From Desulfocapsa sulfexigens (GTDB lineage Bacteria > Desulfobacterota > Desulfobulbia > Desulfobulbales > Desulfocapsaceae), in contig DQVD01000093.1 of NCBI GenBank assembly GCA_015661935.1, positions 1 to 7,419 of the forward strand: 7,419 nt of DNA, written 5' to 3'. This document shows positions 6,891 to 7,419 of this stretch, piece after piece. The number at the start of each line of letters is the position of its first letter. The first letter of the stretch is position 1. The position numbers were made by a program, and so were the translations under genes. The notes under the pieces were generated by a model. It searched no databases and was not told the origin of the DNA. It was given only the letters and a program-made list of their open reading frames with translations.

Positions 6891-7049
6891 TTGATAAGTT
6901 CGTAAAAAGGTCAAATTTAAGATGGCTAAGGAAAAAACTTCATATGCGAGGCGCATATTTTTTATTTGATTTCGGCGTACCAGGGTACGTCGTAATTAAA
7001 TAAAAAATGCAGCAACGAAGCAGATGAAGAGTTTTTACGACGCCATCAA
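6891..7049. repeat. Large imperfect palindromic element (MITE/BIME-like)
   Basis: This fills the gap between hisHF and the FmdE-family gene. The centre is CGTACC-AG-GGTACG (6976-6989). Going outward, the arms read ATTTTTTATTT..ATT..CG..CGTACC on one strand and almost the same on the other: 22 of 25 positions next to the centre are identical, and two of the three differences form G-U pairs in plus-strand RNA. CTTCAT (6938-6943) pairs with ATGAAG (7024-7029). Outer ends TTGAT....TCGTAAAAA (6891-6908) match the inverted complement of 7032-7049, with about 25 extra bases in the left arm. There is no transposase gene, so if mobile it would be non-autonomous. The internal sequence resembles, from memory, dispersed repeats of sulfate-reducing bacteria; a single copy is visible here. 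In RNA it would form a long hairpin and may attenuate read-through from the FmdE gene into hisHF. Confidence 0.75.
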
Positions 7050-7419
7050 TTCAAAGGCTTATAATATTTTCCATTGGCACAGCCACGACAGAGACTCTTA
7101 CCATCTTGCTCAACATCACGACAATCCTGAACCCAGTCACCACAGGATTCGCACTGCACCCGTTTCAGCGGTCTGCCTGGCATATCCTCCTTGGGAATAT
7201 CCACCTGCACTTCATCAATGGTGAACAGTTCTTCCTGCGGCATCATTTTGTACGCAGCAAGCTGACGCTGATATTTGTTTTCAATTTCAGGGCAATATTT
7301 TTTGGAAAGTTCACGTGACTCTTCTCGTGCAACAATTCGAACTGCCTTGCCGGTATCAAGATTTACAAAGGTGGCAGCCATAACTCCGTAATCAATCCAA
7401 CGCATGGATCGTTTCCCCA
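7046..7419 (-). CDS. FmdE-family protein with C-terminal zinc ribbon, N-terminus outside the window
   Basis: This is the C-terminal part of a protein resembling formylmethanofuran dehydrogenase subunit E (FmdE). In non-methanogens such proteins are found near molybdenum/tungsten enzymes and their role is not settled. The frame stays open to the right edge (GKRS precedes the first in-window Met at 7405), and 124 codons are visible. The start of MRWIDYGVMA is mid-domain in FmdE proteins, so the Met at 7405 is not trusted as the start; full-length proteins carry a further N-terminal stretch with Cys/His motifs. Numbered from that Met: DYGVMAATFVNLDTGKAVRI (5-24) is the FmdE core, PQEELFTIDEV (56-66) is the linker motif, and CESC (85-88) with CRGC (106-109) forms a four-cysteine zinc ribbon. 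The stop codon (7046-7048) lies inside the adjoining palindromic element, so the last few residues may have been set by its insertion. Same strand as hisHF, 166 bp apart. Confidence 0.8.
   Translation of the reverse strand, partial: GKRSMRWIDYGVMAATFVNLDTGKAVRIVAREESRELSKKYCPEIENKYQRQLAAYKMMPQEELFTIDEVQVDIPKEDMPGRPLKRVQCESCGDWVQDCRDVEQDGKSLCRGCANGKYYKPLN

Noticed and set aside
6909..6914. TTGACC on the minus strand as a -35 box for hisHF
   Set aside because: It lies only about 30 bases before the ATG, has no acceptable -10 at the right distance, and is part of the palindromic repeat.
7106..7318. Plus-strand 70-codon frame inside the FmdE region
   Set aside because: It is antisense to the zinc-ribbon coding frame and shows no protein-like motif.
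1..7419. tRNA, rRNA, CRISPR array, riboswitch or defence system
   Set aside because: I saw no tandem repeats with spacers, cloverleaf-like sequence, rRNA motifs, recognisable riboswitch, or defence-type proteins; nearly all the sequence is accounted for by metabolic genes.

Overview
The window looks like a piece of a bacterial chromosome, most likely from a sulfate-reducer-type deltaproteobacterium (Desulfobacterota). That placement is an inference. It rests on the style of the DXS and aldolase proteins, a formylmethanofuran-dehydrogenase-subunit-E (FmdE) family protein in a genome with no other methanogen-like gene in view, a short cytochrome b with a PWFF motif, and palindromic intergenic repeats of a kind I associate with that group. 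Base composition is moderate and even across all genes, and no mobile-element gene, tRNA, rRNA or CRISPR is visible.

Layout: (1) 1-1866, + strand: almost complete dxs (first step of the MEP isoprenoid pathway), whose start codon lies just left of the window. (2) 1867-1918: short convergent gap holding a perfect 11-bp REP-like hairpin. (3) 1919-4226, - strand: a two-gene operon, a long class II fructose-bisphosphate-type aldolase followed by a UDP-glucuronate 4-epimerase, overlapping by 8 bp. (4) 4227-4433: divergent intergenic region with several dyads, one possibly a second REP-like element. (5) 4434-5270, + strand: a short seven-helix cytochrome b with two b6-type bis-histidine haem sites but no PEWY motif and no Rieske or cytochrome c partner in view. 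(6) 5284-6879, - strand: a fused HisH-HisF imidazole glycerol phosphate synthase that closely resembles the yeast/plant bifunctional enzyme. (7) 6891-7049: a large imperfect palindromic repeat. (8) 7046-7419, - strand: the C-terminal part of an FmdE-family protein, running off the right edge.

The genes do not form one pathway: isoprenoid precursor synthesis, central carbon/sugar-nucleotide metabolism, quinone-linked electron transfer, histidine biosynthesis and a molybdenum/tungsten-enzyme-associated zinc-ribbon protein lie side by side in short units of alternating strand. The aldolase/epimerase pair is the only convincing operon. The points most worth a second look are the eukaryote-type HisHF fusion in a bacterial setting, the orphan cytochrome b with an altered Qo-site motif, and the palindromic element that supplies both the stop codon of the FmdE gene and most of the hisHF leader.
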